Assembly (NCBI GenBank): GCA_035503515.1
Contig: DATJTJ010000097.1
Location: forward strand, 1 to 29,275
Direction: 5' to 3'
DNA length: 29,275 bases
Origin: DAIDKA01 sp035503515
GTDB lineage: Bacteria; Pseudomonadota; Gammaproteobacteria; Steroidobacterales; Steroidobacteraceae
The position numbers were made by a program, and so were the translations under genes. This document shows, piece after piece, positions 1 through 7,528 of the stretch (the stretch's first letter is position 1; every line of letters begins with the position of its first letter). The notes beneath the pieces are model-generated. The model worked only from the letters and a program-made list of their open reading frames with translations. It was not told the DNA's origin and searched no databases.

Positions 1-652
1 TATTCCGAATATCGATGGCGAGCCCGGAGCATCGCCCGCCCTTGGGTGCCACCGAATAGCGCGCCACGACCGTGAGGGCTTTCGGGTCAAGGACAGCAAT
101 ATCATTTCTGTCTCTGACATCGACATAAACGCGACCATGCAGATCGGTCACTGCCTGTTCGGGTTCGCCGCCAAGCTCGATGGTTCCCAGAACGGTACCG
201 TTCACGGCGTCGATTACTGTGACGCTTGGTGAGATGTGGCTAAAGATGAAGACGCGTTCAGTAAAAGGGTCGAACAAAATAGCGTCCGGCTTTCCCTCAA
301 CATCAATCGTTTTGATGGGCTTTAGTGTTTTGCTGTCCCACATGACGACAGGCTTGCTACTCGCAAATCCGTGGCGGGATTTTGGGTCAATGACAACTCC
401 ATTTGCTGCGGCATCTGGGATCTCGCCGACCAATTGGAATGTATCCAGGTCTAAGACCGTAATTCGGCCCGGATCCTTGCGCGGAATGTACAAGCGACGT
501 GCTCGCACGTCTGCAAAGGAGGTGTCGAAGGTGCCCTCGCCCCCGATCTTGACCACTTTGGATACCTTATAGCGATCCTGGGCAAGAGCGCCTTGGAAGA
601 ATCCTAGTGCCAGCAAGAATATGGCGAGGCATATCAGAAGGCTTGTTCGCAT
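1..652 (-). CDS. YncE-like beta-propeller protein, secreted (3' end beyond the window)
   Basis: The gene reads leftward and is cut by the left edge; 217 codons are visible without a stop. The start ATG at 652 has a GGGAG Shine-Dalgarno 8 nt upstream. Residues 1-25 form a Sec signal peptide (MRTSLLICLAIFLLALGFF then GALAQ), so the product is exported. The mature part shows repeated blade-like units such as ITVLDLDT, VVMWDSKT, VTVIDAVNGTVLGTIELGG and IAVLDPKALTVVARYSV, as in YncE/40-residue YVTN beta-propellers. These proteins often bind DNA, metal or surface ligands, but no specific role can be read here. It lies downstream of two PAP2 phosphatase genes on the same strand, with a 121-bp gap that may hold its own promoter. 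Confidence 0.8.
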   Translation of the reverse strand, partial: MRTSLLICLAIFLLALGFFQGALAQDRYKVSKVVKIGGEGTFDTSFADVRARRLYIPRKDPGRITVLDLDTFQLVGEIPDAAANGVVIDPKSRHGFASSKPVVMWDSKTLKPIKTIDVEGKPDAILFDPFTERVFIFSHISPSVTVIDAVNGTVLGTIELGGEPEQAVTDLHGRVYVDVRDRNDIAVLDPKALTVVARYSVAPKGGRCSGLAIDIRN

Positions 653-773
653 GAAAGTTACTCCCGGAGGACGCCAGACGTCGGAGCGAGCGCTCGTGCT
701 GCGCGCCGTCACTCCACAATCAAGTCATCGAATATTCATAAGGCAAGAGCTTGTCGCGAGGAGTCGCCTGCAC

Positions 774-1616
774 TCATTCCATGGTCCAGGAAAACGAGAG
801 CTTTAGTCCCGAGCCTTCGATCGGCACGACCGAAATATTCAGGGCTTGCGGGTCACCCTCGTTGCGCTCCCGCCGGCGATTCACTGAAAAATGTGCGCTT
901 GCCATGCCAATGGCCGCGCCGGCCACCGTGTCCGAGAACCAATGCGCGTTGTGGCGTAGACGCAGGTATACAGTGCCCGTGCCGACCCCATAGCCGACGA
1001 GGCGGCGGAACCAACGGTAGTCGTCATCGCCGGACTCCGCGAATACGGTGCCGACTGCGAAGGCCAGATCGGAATGCAGGGACGGAAATGAACTGCCCCC
1101 CAGCCGCCACGCGTTCGGATCCAAGGTACCGTTCGGGCGCTCGCGGCCGGCCGCGTACTTAAGGCCCTCGGCGGTCACCGTACTAAGAATCGACGCCTCC
1201 AGCATCGTGGCAACTTCGCCCTTGCCGTAGCTATCACCGGCCACCTCGGCCACCAGCAGAGTGCCTCCCACCAGGCCGGCTGCGGGAATGTAGTCATCAG
1301 TGCTATGGGGATCCTGGCCATCCAGTACCGGATGAGTACCCACGAAGTGATTCCGCACGGTGCCATCCAAAGTGTGGGCGGCAGCAATGGCCGCCAGGGT
1401 GCCACCGAAGTACATCCAATCGGTGCTGTCCCAGCGCAGTGGCGCCGTAAAGTACAGCTTCGCATCATGAAGGAAATCAGCAGGTTCAATGCCGTCCGCC
1501 AAAACAGGAGCACTCATTTCCGCCCCCACAACGCAAATGCACAGCGCTGCGGTGCCGATCTTTCGCGAAGGCCGACTTGAGCGCCGTGCGCAGCCCTTAA
1601 GTGGTGTGTTTAGCAA
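774..1616 (-). CDS. PAP2-family phosphatase, exported
   Basis: This is a type 2 phosphatidic acid phosphatase-like enzyme (280 aa), probably acting on a lipid or isoprenoid phosphate at the outer face of the inner membrane or in the periplasm. The three phosphatase motifs are visible: K153-x6-R160-P161, FPSLH with H181, and R219-x5-H225-x3-D229. The middle motif is PSLH instead of the usual PSGH, but the catalytic His is kept. Residues 18-41 look like a signal peptide or membrane anchor ending in PVLADG. The only upstream start in frame is TTG at 1616; no ATG gives a full signal peptide, so the start is uncertain. The gene follows the four-helix membrane protein gene by 30 bp on the same strand and is probably co-transcribed with it and the second PAP2 gene. 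Confidence 0.88.
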   Translation of the reverse strand: MLNTPLKGCARRSSRPSRKIGTAALCICVVGAEMSAPVLADGIEPADFLHDAKLYFTAPLRWDSTDWMYFGGTLAAIAAAHTLDGTVRNHFVGTHPVLDGQDPHSTDDYIPAAGLVGGTLLVAEVAGDSYGKGEVATMLEASILSTVTAEGLKYAAGRERPNGTLDPNAWRLGGSSFPSLHSDLAFAVGTVFAESGDDDYRWFRRLVGYGVGTGTVYLRLRHNAHWFSDTVAGAAIGMASAHFSVNRRRERNEGDPQALNISVVPIEGSGLKLSFSWTME

Positions 1617-1646
1617 GATAACCCACGGTGCGTCTGAGGCGAGTAA

Positions 1647-2093
1647 TCAGTTTAGCGCCTGGAAAGATTGCACCATTGCGGAAACACGAATTACGCAGAT
1701 GGCCGCCGCTCCGAAAGCAATGTAGATCTTGAAGTCCTCCAAACTGTGCGCTCCGGCGACATAAAGACACAAGCGCACTGCCGCCATGATGTAAAGAAGA
1801 GCATACACGCGCCGTGCGAGCCGCCGCGTGAATTGATAATAGTCATTAGATTTGTTTCCCATCGATGAGCGCCACTCGTGCAATAGCTCGCACGCGACTG
1901 TGCTCAAGAGCATCACACCGAACAGCACATGAATGTTCAAGATCCGATAGTGAGGTCGCTGCAAGAAATCACTGAGCAGCCCGAGCACTCCAATAGATAG
2001 AACGAGGAGCTCCGTCAGTGACCACTTGCGGGACACTATGGATATCACACGAAAGTCCAGGATTCGATCTACTCTGGTAGCCTGAGCTGACAT
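1647..2093 (-). CDS. Four-helix membrane protein, cytochrome b561-like (tentative)
   Basis: The 148-aa product has about four hydrophobic segments: around SLTELLVLSIGVLGLL, ILNIHVLFGVMLLSTV, VYALLYIMAAVRLCLYVA and IYIAFGAAAICVIRV. Histidines sit in or next to the second helix (RPHYRILNIH, and ELLHEW at its end), which resembles small di-haem cytochrome b561-type or cytochrome b/b6-like proteins. Haem binding is an inference. ATG at 2093 is preferred because it lies 31 bp after the stop of the upstream PAP2 gene; an in-frame GTG at 2156 would overlap that gene and adds 21 residues with no membrane feature. The gene lies between two PAP2 phosphatase genes and may serve the same membrane-lipid task. 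Confidence 0.7.
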   Translation of the reverse strand: MSAQATRVDRILDFRVISIVSRKWSLTELLVLSIGVLGLLSDFLQRPHYRILNIHVLFGVMLLSTVACELLHEWRSSMGNKSNDYYQFTRRLARRVYALLYIMAAVRLCLYVAGAHSLEDFKIYIAFGAAAICVIRVSAMVQSFQALN

Positions 2094-2124
2094 GAAACGG
2101 TCGAGTTGTGCCTCGCCCTCGTTC

Positions 2125-2790
2125 CTAAAATCTCTTGTTGAACCCCACGGAGACACCGCGCGGCAAGATTTCTACGAACAGTGGTGTCGGCCGCCGCGTG
2201 GCCCAGTAGCCGAACCCAGCGCCCAACAAGCCCCCTATGATCACGTCGGATTGCCAGTGGGCCTGGCTCTTTAATCGAGCGATAGCGTCGTAAACGGGTA
2301 AAGCTCCCAGTGCCCATATCCATGGATCCTGCTTTGCGTAGTTGATAATGATGGGCGTCACGAAACTCGCCTGTAACGTGACCTCACCGCTTGGGAAGCT
2401 CTGGCAGCAGGATCCTTTGAACCATGCATTCGGGTTATCGCCCCGCTCGGGGCGGGCGCGGCCAAATCCATATTTCAGTGCTTCCGCAGCAACGGCGGAG
2501 ACTGCCGTGGAGTCGATGCTCTGCCAAAAGGCGTGGCCCAGGTCGTCATCGTTTCCAAGCCAAAGGGCGCCGGCCAGCTCGACGGCAATGACGCCATTTT
2601 CAAGGCCTACCTGATATTTCCGCGCCCAGATCCCATTCGTATCCAAGGGCAATTCCGAGTCAATGCCGAACGGTCCGCCGCCCGCATCGCACCCGACTGG
2701 GGAGAAGCAACAGCAAAGAGCCCATATGTGCATGAGCAGCCGAACACGTTCCGATCGGAACAAGGTAAGGCGCGCTGCTATGTAGACCAT
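2125..2790 (-). CDS. PAP2-family phosphatase with Glu in place of the motif-2 His
   Basis: This 221-aa protein is a diverged relative of the other PAP2 protein in the window. Motif 1 is K106-x6-R113-P114 and motif 3 is R172-x5-H178-x3-D182. Motif 2 reads FPSGE, so the His that normally assists catalysis is Glu136; the nucleophilic His178 remains. A hydrophobic stretch near residues 19-37 (HIWALCCCFSPVGCD) may be a signal or anchor. ATG at 2790 is chosen because a GGA lies 7-9 nt before it and a 19-bp repeat sits 52 bp upstream, the same distance as in front of the barrel gene. An in-frame GTG at 2829 would add 13 residues. It heads a leftward run with the four-helix protein and the second PAP2 gene. 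Confidence 0.85.
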   Translation of the reverse strand: MVYIAARLTLFRSERVRLLMHIWALCCCFSPVGCDAGGGPFGIDSELPLDTNGIWARKYQVGLENGVIAVELAGALWLGNDDDLGHAFWQSIDSTAVSAVAAEALKYGFGRARPERGDNPNAWFKGSCCQSFPSGEVTLQASFVTPIIINYAKQDPWIWALGALPVYDAIARLKSQAHWQSDVIIGGLLGAGFGYWATRRPTPLFVEILPRGVSVGFNKRF

Positions 2791-2841
2791 GACTATTCCG
2801 ACACCTTCAGAGCATCCACCGGGCAGCACAAAGTCGCCATC

Positions 2842-2860
2842 ACTTTACCGCGCAAAGTAA
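2842..2860. promoter_or_regulatory. 19-bp imperfect inverted repeat upstream of PAP2 gene (copy 1)
   Basis: ACTTTACCGCGCAAAGTAA has ACTTT and AAAGT arms. It matches the sequence at 4101-4119 at 16 of 19 positions and lies 52 bp before the PAP2 start codon at 2790. It is a likely operator or promoter element; the binding protein is unknown. Confidence 0.55.
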
Positions 2861-3058
2861 CTCCGGACATCAGCATCATGCAAGAGCGGAGCGACTCCAC
2901 CTTCTTCGGGGGACTGCTCCAGCTAGTGACGCGGAGGCACCGACGGCTGAACGCGGGGTACCCCGGGGAACATGACAGCGGCCGTACTGGCTCGGGTAGA
3001 GTCGAGGACTGGCGCGTTTAAGTCCTTGACGGACTTACGTTTCCAGTCCCCGCTCATC

Positions 3059-3091
<33 letters not shown>

Positions 3092-3112
3092 TCGGACAAG
3101 ACCTCATGCGTT

Positions 3113-3262
3113 CGCCCGCGGAAGGGTCTGGGTCAGGGGTTTGGTCTGCAGACGATGCGCTACCGGGCTGAAGGGATTGGCGCACGCCTCGTGGTGCAGG
3201 CCACGCGGGATGGGGGTACCGAGCTCACCTGTGAGCTTGGCAATCACAGGACCGCGGAGTGA
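3113..3262 (+). pseudogene. 3' tail of a sensor histidine kinase gene (HATPase C-terminus)
   Basis: About 46 codons ending at the TGA at 3260-3262 encode GFGLQTMRYRAEGIGARLVV followed by ATRDGGTELTCEL. This is the typical last part of a histidine kinase ATPase domain: the G2 box, the helix after it and the final beta strands, as in NarX/PAS-type kinases. Everything upstream (phospho-acceptor His, N and G1 boxes) is missing, and the open frame before it runs through the intron domain V on the opposite strand. The fragment is therefore a broken gene end left by a rearrangement. The other strand here shows no protein. Confidence 0.65.
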
Positions 3263-3283
3263 GCCAGATTCGAATTCGGCGCC

Positions 3284-4048
3284 CTACCCGTGAGGCTTGT
3301 TTAAGTCACGCGACAGAATGAGTTTGAGGATCCTGTGGTCGGTGCCCGCACTCAATCCGAAGCCCACTCCGACCTCAACCGAAAGTGCCGCGCTGCGGTA
3401 ATCGACCACGGAGAAAATCTGGTGCGACTGGACGTTATGCCCATAGAAGTGCCCGAGAGCACCGAAGTCGTCGTATTCCTCTGCGGCCACGGCCCAGGCC
3501 TTCGAAAAGTTGTAGGCGAGCCGTGTCTCGGGTGCAAAATCCAATTTGCCGGCACCCTCATAGTCATTGTCGAGTATGGGGTTTACTATGAAGTCGACCC
3601 GACCCACATGCCAGCCGATGATGGGCCGTATTTCCCCCGTGTAGCGGTGGGTGTCCCAGTGAGAATCGTTGTAGCTGTATTCGAAATTGATTCCATAGAT
3701 GAATATCTGGTTGGCCGCGTCCGGCTCGACGAACAGGGTTCGCAGCTTGAAGCCATTGAACAAGACTCCGCCATTGTTCGTTACCGAGTACAGCGGCAGA
3801 TAGAGACCGGCCTCGAACCATGGCGTAACTCCGAACGCCCATTCCGGGACGCCGTTGAGTGAGTGATTTGGAATTACGCCGCCGGGCTCGGCAGGCGTCG
3901 TTTGGCCGCTGGGTGTATAATTGTTATGCCAAGTCAGGTTGAAGACGCCGGGCGCGGCTATCTCCGCGTCGTAGACTTGGATCTCATCCGTCTGTGCCAG
4001 GGCCAGTATGGGACAGAACGCAAGAATAACGAAGACTAGTCGGATCAA
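3284..4048 (-). CDS. Outer-membrane beta-barrel protein (unknown function)
   Basis: The 254-aa product starts with a clear Sec signal peptide (MIRLVFVILAFCPILALAQ, cleavage before TDE). The mature protein is rich in alternating aromatic and hydrophobic strands, including FNLTWHNNY, WFEAGLYLPLYSV, NQIFIYGINFEYSY and LSVEVGVGFGL, as in barrel proteins of the outer membrane. A conserved-looking block, PNHSLNGVPEWAFGVTPWFEAG, matches a common proteobacterial hypothetical family as far as I can recall. The start is TTG at 4048, supported by the signal peptide and by the 19-bp repeat 53 bp upstream. No ATG would keep the signal peptide. It is separated from the PAP2 gene by the intron scar but shares its upstream element. 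Confidence 0.75.
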   Translation of the reverse strand: MIRLVFVILAFCPILALAQTDEIQVYDAEIAAPGVFNLTWHNNYTPSGQTTPAEPGGVIPNHSLNGVPEWAFGVTPWFEAGLYLPLYSVTNNGGVLFNGFKLRTLFVEPDAANQIFIYGINFEYSYNDSHWDTHRYTGEIRPIIGWHVGRVDFIVNPILDNDYEGAGKLDFAPETRLAYNFSKAWAVAAEEYDDFGALGHFYGHNVQSHQIFSVVDYRSAALSVEVGVGFGLSAGTDHRILKLILSRDLNKPHG

Positions 4049-4100
4049 GACACGCCCCGGCGCAACTGTATGGAGTTTTACTTTCCATCGGGAAGCCTAT

Positions 4101-4119
4101 ACTTTACTGAGCAAAGTGA
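4101..4119. promoter_or_regulatory. 19-bp imperfect inverted repeat upstream of barrel gene (copy 2)
   Basis: ACTTTACTGAGCAAAGTGA differs from the copy at 2842-2860 at three positions and lies 53 bp before the start codon of the barrel gene at 4048. Same orientation and spacing in both cases point to a shared regulator or sigma factor. Confidence 0.55.
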
Positions 4120-4172
4120 CCATTGGGATGGCTGGGAGGGCGCTTTGCCGATCCGCGGACCCTCCGGCGGGT

Positions 4173-5033
4173 CTATGGGACGTTGATTTCCTGCAGCTGC
4201 CTACCGGCGGGATATTCGATAGCGTAAGCCTGGTGTACGGTGACCGTCTGTTGCGGCGGCGGCGCGAACTTCCACAGCCAGACGCCGGCATTTCCGTCCA
4301 GGTCTTTCACTGATGGCTCTGTGGCGCCCTTCAGGATCTCAACGCGCACGTCCCCGTTCTTGCTCACCGGAACGCGGTCCAGCACTTCCCTGGCCTCAAC
4401 GGAGGCGCGCACCTCGGTACTCTGTCGGCTGGTGGTTGCGACCTTGGCGAGGTCGGCCTGAAGTTGTGACTTCTGGCGCGCCAGTGTTCGCAGCTGCAGA
4501 CTCGCATCACGAACGCGCTTACGCGCGCTGCTTTCGCCGCTCGCCATTGCACCGAGGACCGCCGTCAGGTTGGCGGCATCGACTGCCGCCCTGCTCGGGT
4601 TGCCGGCGGGATTGGATGCCAGTGAATCCATGAGTTTGAGCTGGCTCTCGGCACTTGCGACTTCATCATTCAATATCGACTGCTGGTCGTCATTTTCCTC
4701 GATTCGACGCCGCAGTTCGCGCTCCGGTTCGGAGACGAAGTTCGCCTCATTGATGCGCACGACTTCGATATCGCCCAGCTGCACGGCCGCGTTGCCCACG
4801 GTGAACTGCAGGCCTTTCGGGTCCACATCCGCCGGCAGGCCCCGGAAGATCAGCCGCTGGGATCCGGCAGGAATGCTGACCTGGGCGACGCGGGTCACCA
4901 TCGCACCCTGCCGGTAGACCATCACGTGATCGATGCGGGCATCCGCCGGCAGGTCCGCGGCGATCGCGCGCACCGCGACGCCGAGCAGGCAGCCGGCGAT
5001 CAGCCGGGGAATGGGCATGGAAGGGCGTTGCAT
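4173..5033 (-). CDS. DUF4140/DUF4139 (MuiA-like) protein with internal deletion
   Basis: The start is ATG at 5033 with GAGG 9 nt upstream; the signal peptide is residues 1-26 (ending RAIAADLP). Residues 30-100 match the N-terminal DUF4140 domain (ARIDHVMVYRQGAMVTRVAQ, then SIPAGSQRLIFRGLP). Residues 101-205 are a coiled coil. Residues 207-286 match only the last beta domain of DUF4139 (REVLDRVPVSKNGDVRVEIL, VWLWKFAP, IEYPAGRQLQ). Full-length family members are around 500 residues or more; here the central beta domain that should follow the coiled coil is missing and the two ends are joined in frame around residues 205-217. The family is named after a mucoidy inhibitor and its role is poorly known. 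It lies 50 bp downstream of the sugar transporter gene and may be its last cistron. Confidence 0.8.
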   Translation of the reverse strand: MQRPSMPIPRLIAGCLLGVAVRAIAADLPADARIDHVMVYRQGAMVTRVAQVSIPAGSQRLIFRGLPADVDPKGLQFTVGNAAVQLGDIEVVRINEANFVSEPERELRRRIEENDDQQSILNDEVASAESQLKLMDSLASNPAGNPSRAAVDAANLTAVLGAMASGESSARKRVRDASLQLRTLARQKSQLQADLAKVATTSRQSTEVRASVEAREVLDRVPVSKNGDVRVEILKGATEPSVKDLDGNAGVWLWKFAPPPQQTVTVHQAYAIEYPAGRQLQEINVP

Positions 5034-5083
5034 ATGGGCCGCCTCTTGAGTTGATCTCACTATAGGCGTCCGGGTGGGGGCCT

Positions 5084-6361
5084 TCAATTCGACATTGCGA
5101 CGATCTTTGCGTGCCGCACCACGGGATGCCTCGCATACACTCCGTAACAAAGGATGCCGACGTAGCAGAGTGCCGGAATCAACAGTGCGAGCTTGAGTCC
5201 GACATGATCCCCCGCGATTCCGGTCAGTGGCGGAATCACGGCGCCGCCGACGATCGCCACGCCGATGATTCCCGAACCCTCCGCGGCTCTTTCACCCAGT
5301 CCTTCGCACGCGAGCGCAAAGATGGTGGGAAACATGATCGAGTTGCATAGTCCGATTGCGAGCAGGGCATAGGCCGAACCGGCCCCGAGAGTTCCCGCGG
5401 AGATCAGCAGCAGCAGCACCGCCGCACTGGCCGCGCAGGCGAGCACCTTTCCTGGCGAGAATACCTTGAGCAGATAGGCTCCGATGAAGCGCCCCACCAT
5501 CGCGCCGCCCCAGTACAGCGGCACGTGTTTACCGGCATCCCGTGCCGAGATGCCCAGTTCGTACGACTGCATCAGGTAGCTGACGATCAGCGAGCCGATG
5601 GCGACCTCGGCACCCACGTACAGAAAGATGCAGGCCGCACCGAAACCGAAACGTCGATGGCGGATCAGCCCGAGGGCATGGCGGATGCTCGGACTTTCGC
5701 TTCTCGGCTCCACCAGCGAGCGGCGCTGGATCCACACCAGCGCCGCCAGCACCGCGAGCGCCAGCGCCAGCCCGGTATAGGTGTGCACGATCACCTGGCT
5801 TTCGGCCCTTCGGAAGCGGCTGAGCGCGATCCCGGAAAGCGCGGATGGATCCTGGGTTGCAAGGGAACCCAATATCAGAATCGAACCCACGTAAGGGAAC
5901 ACCGTCGTGCCCAGGGAATTGAATGCCTGCGCGAAGGTCAGGCGGCTGTGCACGGTGGCGGGATTCCCCAGCATCGATATCAATGGATTGGCGACGATCT
6001 GCACGATCGTGATGCCCGCCGCCAGCACGAACAGCGAAATCAGGAAGGTGCTGAACAGTCCGGTCGAAGATGCCGGAATGAACAGCACGCAACCAATCGC
6101 CATGCTCATCAGTCCGAGGAACGCGGTACGCATGTATCCCAGCCGCTGCACTATTTTGGCCGCAGGCAGCGACACGATGAAATAGGCGGCAAAGAATGCC
6201 GACTGGACCAGCATGACTTCGCCATAGGAAAGCGTGAAGAGACTCTTGAGCTTGGGGATGACGACATCGTTGAGACTGGTGATGCCGCCGAACAGGAAGA
6301 ACAGGCCGAACACGAACACACGCAGCCCGCGTTCACGTCCTTTTGACTGGTCCTGATCCAT
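5084..6361 (-). CDS. Sugar MFS transporter, FucP/GluP type
   Basis: The 425-aa protein has about 12 hydrophobic helices and the pattern of the FucP/GluP branch of the major facilitator superfamily: LFFLFGGITSLNDVVIPKLK in helix 1, then SAFFAAYFIVSLPAAKIVQR and the helix with QIVANPLISMLG. Members import monosaccharides or short sugars through the inner membrane by proton symport. ATG at 6361 is used; an in-frame TTG at 6385 would add eight residues. It is transcribed away from the LacI gene, and a LacI-type operator lies between them, so it is probably repressed by that regulator and induced with the GH3 gene. Substrate cannot be read from the sequence; the neighbouring GH3 and GH94 enzymes suggest glucose or gluco-oligosaccharides. 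Confidence 0.88.
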   Translation of the reverse strand: MDQDQSKGRERGLRVFVFGLFFLFGGITSLNDVVIPKLKSLFTLSYGEVMLVQSAFFAAYFIVSLPAAKIVQRLGYMRTAFLGLMSMAIGCVLFIPASSTGLFSTFLISLFVLAAGITIVQIVANPLISMLGNPATVHSRLTFAQAFNSLGTTVFPYVGSILILGSLATQDPSALSGIALSRFRRAESQVIVHTYTGLALALAVLAALVWIQRRSLVEPRSESPSIRHALGLIRHRRFGFGAACIFLYVGAEVAIGSLIVSYLMQSYELGISARDAGKHVPLYWGGAMVGRFIGAYLLKVFSPGKVLACAASAAVLLLLISAGTLGAGSAYALLAIGLCNSIMFPTIFALACEGLGERAAEGSGIIGVAIVGGAVIPPLTGIAGDHVGLKLALLIPALCYVGILCYGVYARHPVVRHAKIVAMSN

Positions 6362-6391
6362 GCCACGGATGCTAGTGGTGACCAACGGGAG

Positions 6392-6405
6392 TGTCTACGT
6401 TTACA
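6392..6405. promoter_or_regulatory. LacI-family operator between transporter and lacI-type gene
   Basis: TGTCTACGTTTACA is a 14-bp partial palindrome centred on CG and matches the LacI/GalR consensus TGTAAACGTTTACA at 12 of 14 positions. It lies 31 bp before the transporter ATG and 62 bp before the regulator ATG, so it may control both. Confidence 0.65.
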
Positions 6406-6466
6406 TTGGGGCAATTGTCGTCACGGGCATGGCGCAGGCCGACGTTTCCCGGATACTCTTCACGCC

Positions 6467-7528
6467 ATGACCCGACGCAAGCGTTCAAATCCAGCCACCA
6501 TCAAGGACGTTGCCCACGAACTGGGAATGTCGGTCGCAACGGTCTCGCGCGCGCTCTCCCGCCCGCAGCTGCTGCGGCCCGAGACACGCGAGCGGGTCAT
6601 GGACGCCGTGGAGCGCCTGGGCTATCGGCCCAACCTCATGGCGCGGGGGCTGCGTCAGGGTCTGGCAAACGCCATTTTGTTCGTTGCGCCCAATCTGAGT
6701 CCCTTTTTCCTGGAGATCTTCGCCGGCGCCGAGGCGGTGACCCGCGATTCGCAGTTCTCGCTGCTGTTTGGCAACAGCAATGGCGACCTGGGCAGCGTTC
6801 AGCATTTCTTTGAGCAGATCACCAGCGGCAAGGCAGACGGCATCATCCTGCTCACGGGGGTGGCTCCCGATGGGTACGCCGCCGGCGAGCGCCAGCTGCC
6901 GCCGCTGATCACCGTCCTCGAGAGACTGCCGGGAGCCGTGGTACCGGTCGTCCATACCGATCACTTTGCCGGCGCGCAGGAGGCGGTGCGGCACCTCGTG
7001 GAACTGGGCCACCGCCGCATTGCACACATCGCCGGTCTGCGACGCGTGCCCAGTGCGATCCGGCGCCTGGAGGGCTATCGGACGGCGCTGGCAGCCGCGG
7101 GAGTGCCGGCAACCGCGGAACTGATCGAAACCGGTGATTTCACCATGAGTTCCGGCGCCGCGGCGATGATGCGACTGCTCGCCCTGCCGCAGCCTCCGAC
7201 CGCCGTGTTCTGCAGCAATGATGAGATGGCCTATGGGGCGATCCGCGCCGTGGTCAAGATGGGACTGTCGGTACCCGAGGACGTTTCGGTGGTCGGTTTC
7301 GATGACCAGAATCTGGCCGAGTTCTACAATCCGCCATTGACCACGGTCGCCGTGCCCCGGCACGAACTCGGCCGCCGCGCCGCCCAGGAACTCATCGACC
7401 AGCTCGCGGGCCGCGATGTCGCACGCGAGGTGGTGCTGCCGACGCGGCTGGTCGTGCGCGAATCTACGGCGCCGCCAACAGCTCGACGTCCTGGCTCGCG
7501 CGTACGTCACGCGAAGAGGAACCGATAA
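6467..7528 (+). CDS. LacI-family transcriptional regulator
   Basis: The 353-aa protein has an N-terminal helix-turn-helix (residues 11-30, TIKDVAHELGMSVATVSRAL) and the hinge helix YRPNLMARGL. A periplasmic-binding-protein-like sugar-binding core follows, with VFCSNDEMAYGAIRAV and the VSVVGFDDQ block typical of the family. It represses sugar genes until its sugar ligand binds. Two matching operators are visible, one in its own upstream region shared with the MFS transporter and one at the GH3 promoter. Its 3' end overlaps the convergent GH3 gene by 65 bp. The last 20 residues (ARRPGSRVRHAKRNR) are basic and lie in that overlap, so they may be a late extension. Confidence 0.93.
   Translation: MTRRKRSNPATIKDVAHELGMSVATVSRALSRPQLLRPETRERVMDAVERLGYRPNLMARGLRQGLANAILFVAPNLSPFFLEIFAGAEAVTRDSQFSLLFGNSNGDLGSVQHFFEQITSGKADGIILLTGVAPDGYAAGERQLPPLITVLERLPGAVVPVVHTDHFAGAQEAVRHLVELGHRRIAHIAGLRRVPSAIRRLEGYRTALAAAGVPATAELIETGDFTMSSGAAAMMRLLALPQPPTAVFCSNDEMAYGAIRAVVKMGLSVPEDVSVVGFDDQNLAEFYNPPLTTVAVPRHELGRRAAQELIDQLAGRDVAREVVLPTRLVVRESTAPPTARRPGSRVRHAKRNR

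Noticed and set aside
687..696. Perfect palindrome CGAGCGCTCG before the YncE-like gene
   Set aside because: Short GC-rich palindromes are common in such DNA; no second copy or promoter context was seen.
4158..4173. Five-bp GACCC/GGGTC hairpin after the DUF4139 stop
   Set aside because: Too short and no T-run, so not called as a terminator.
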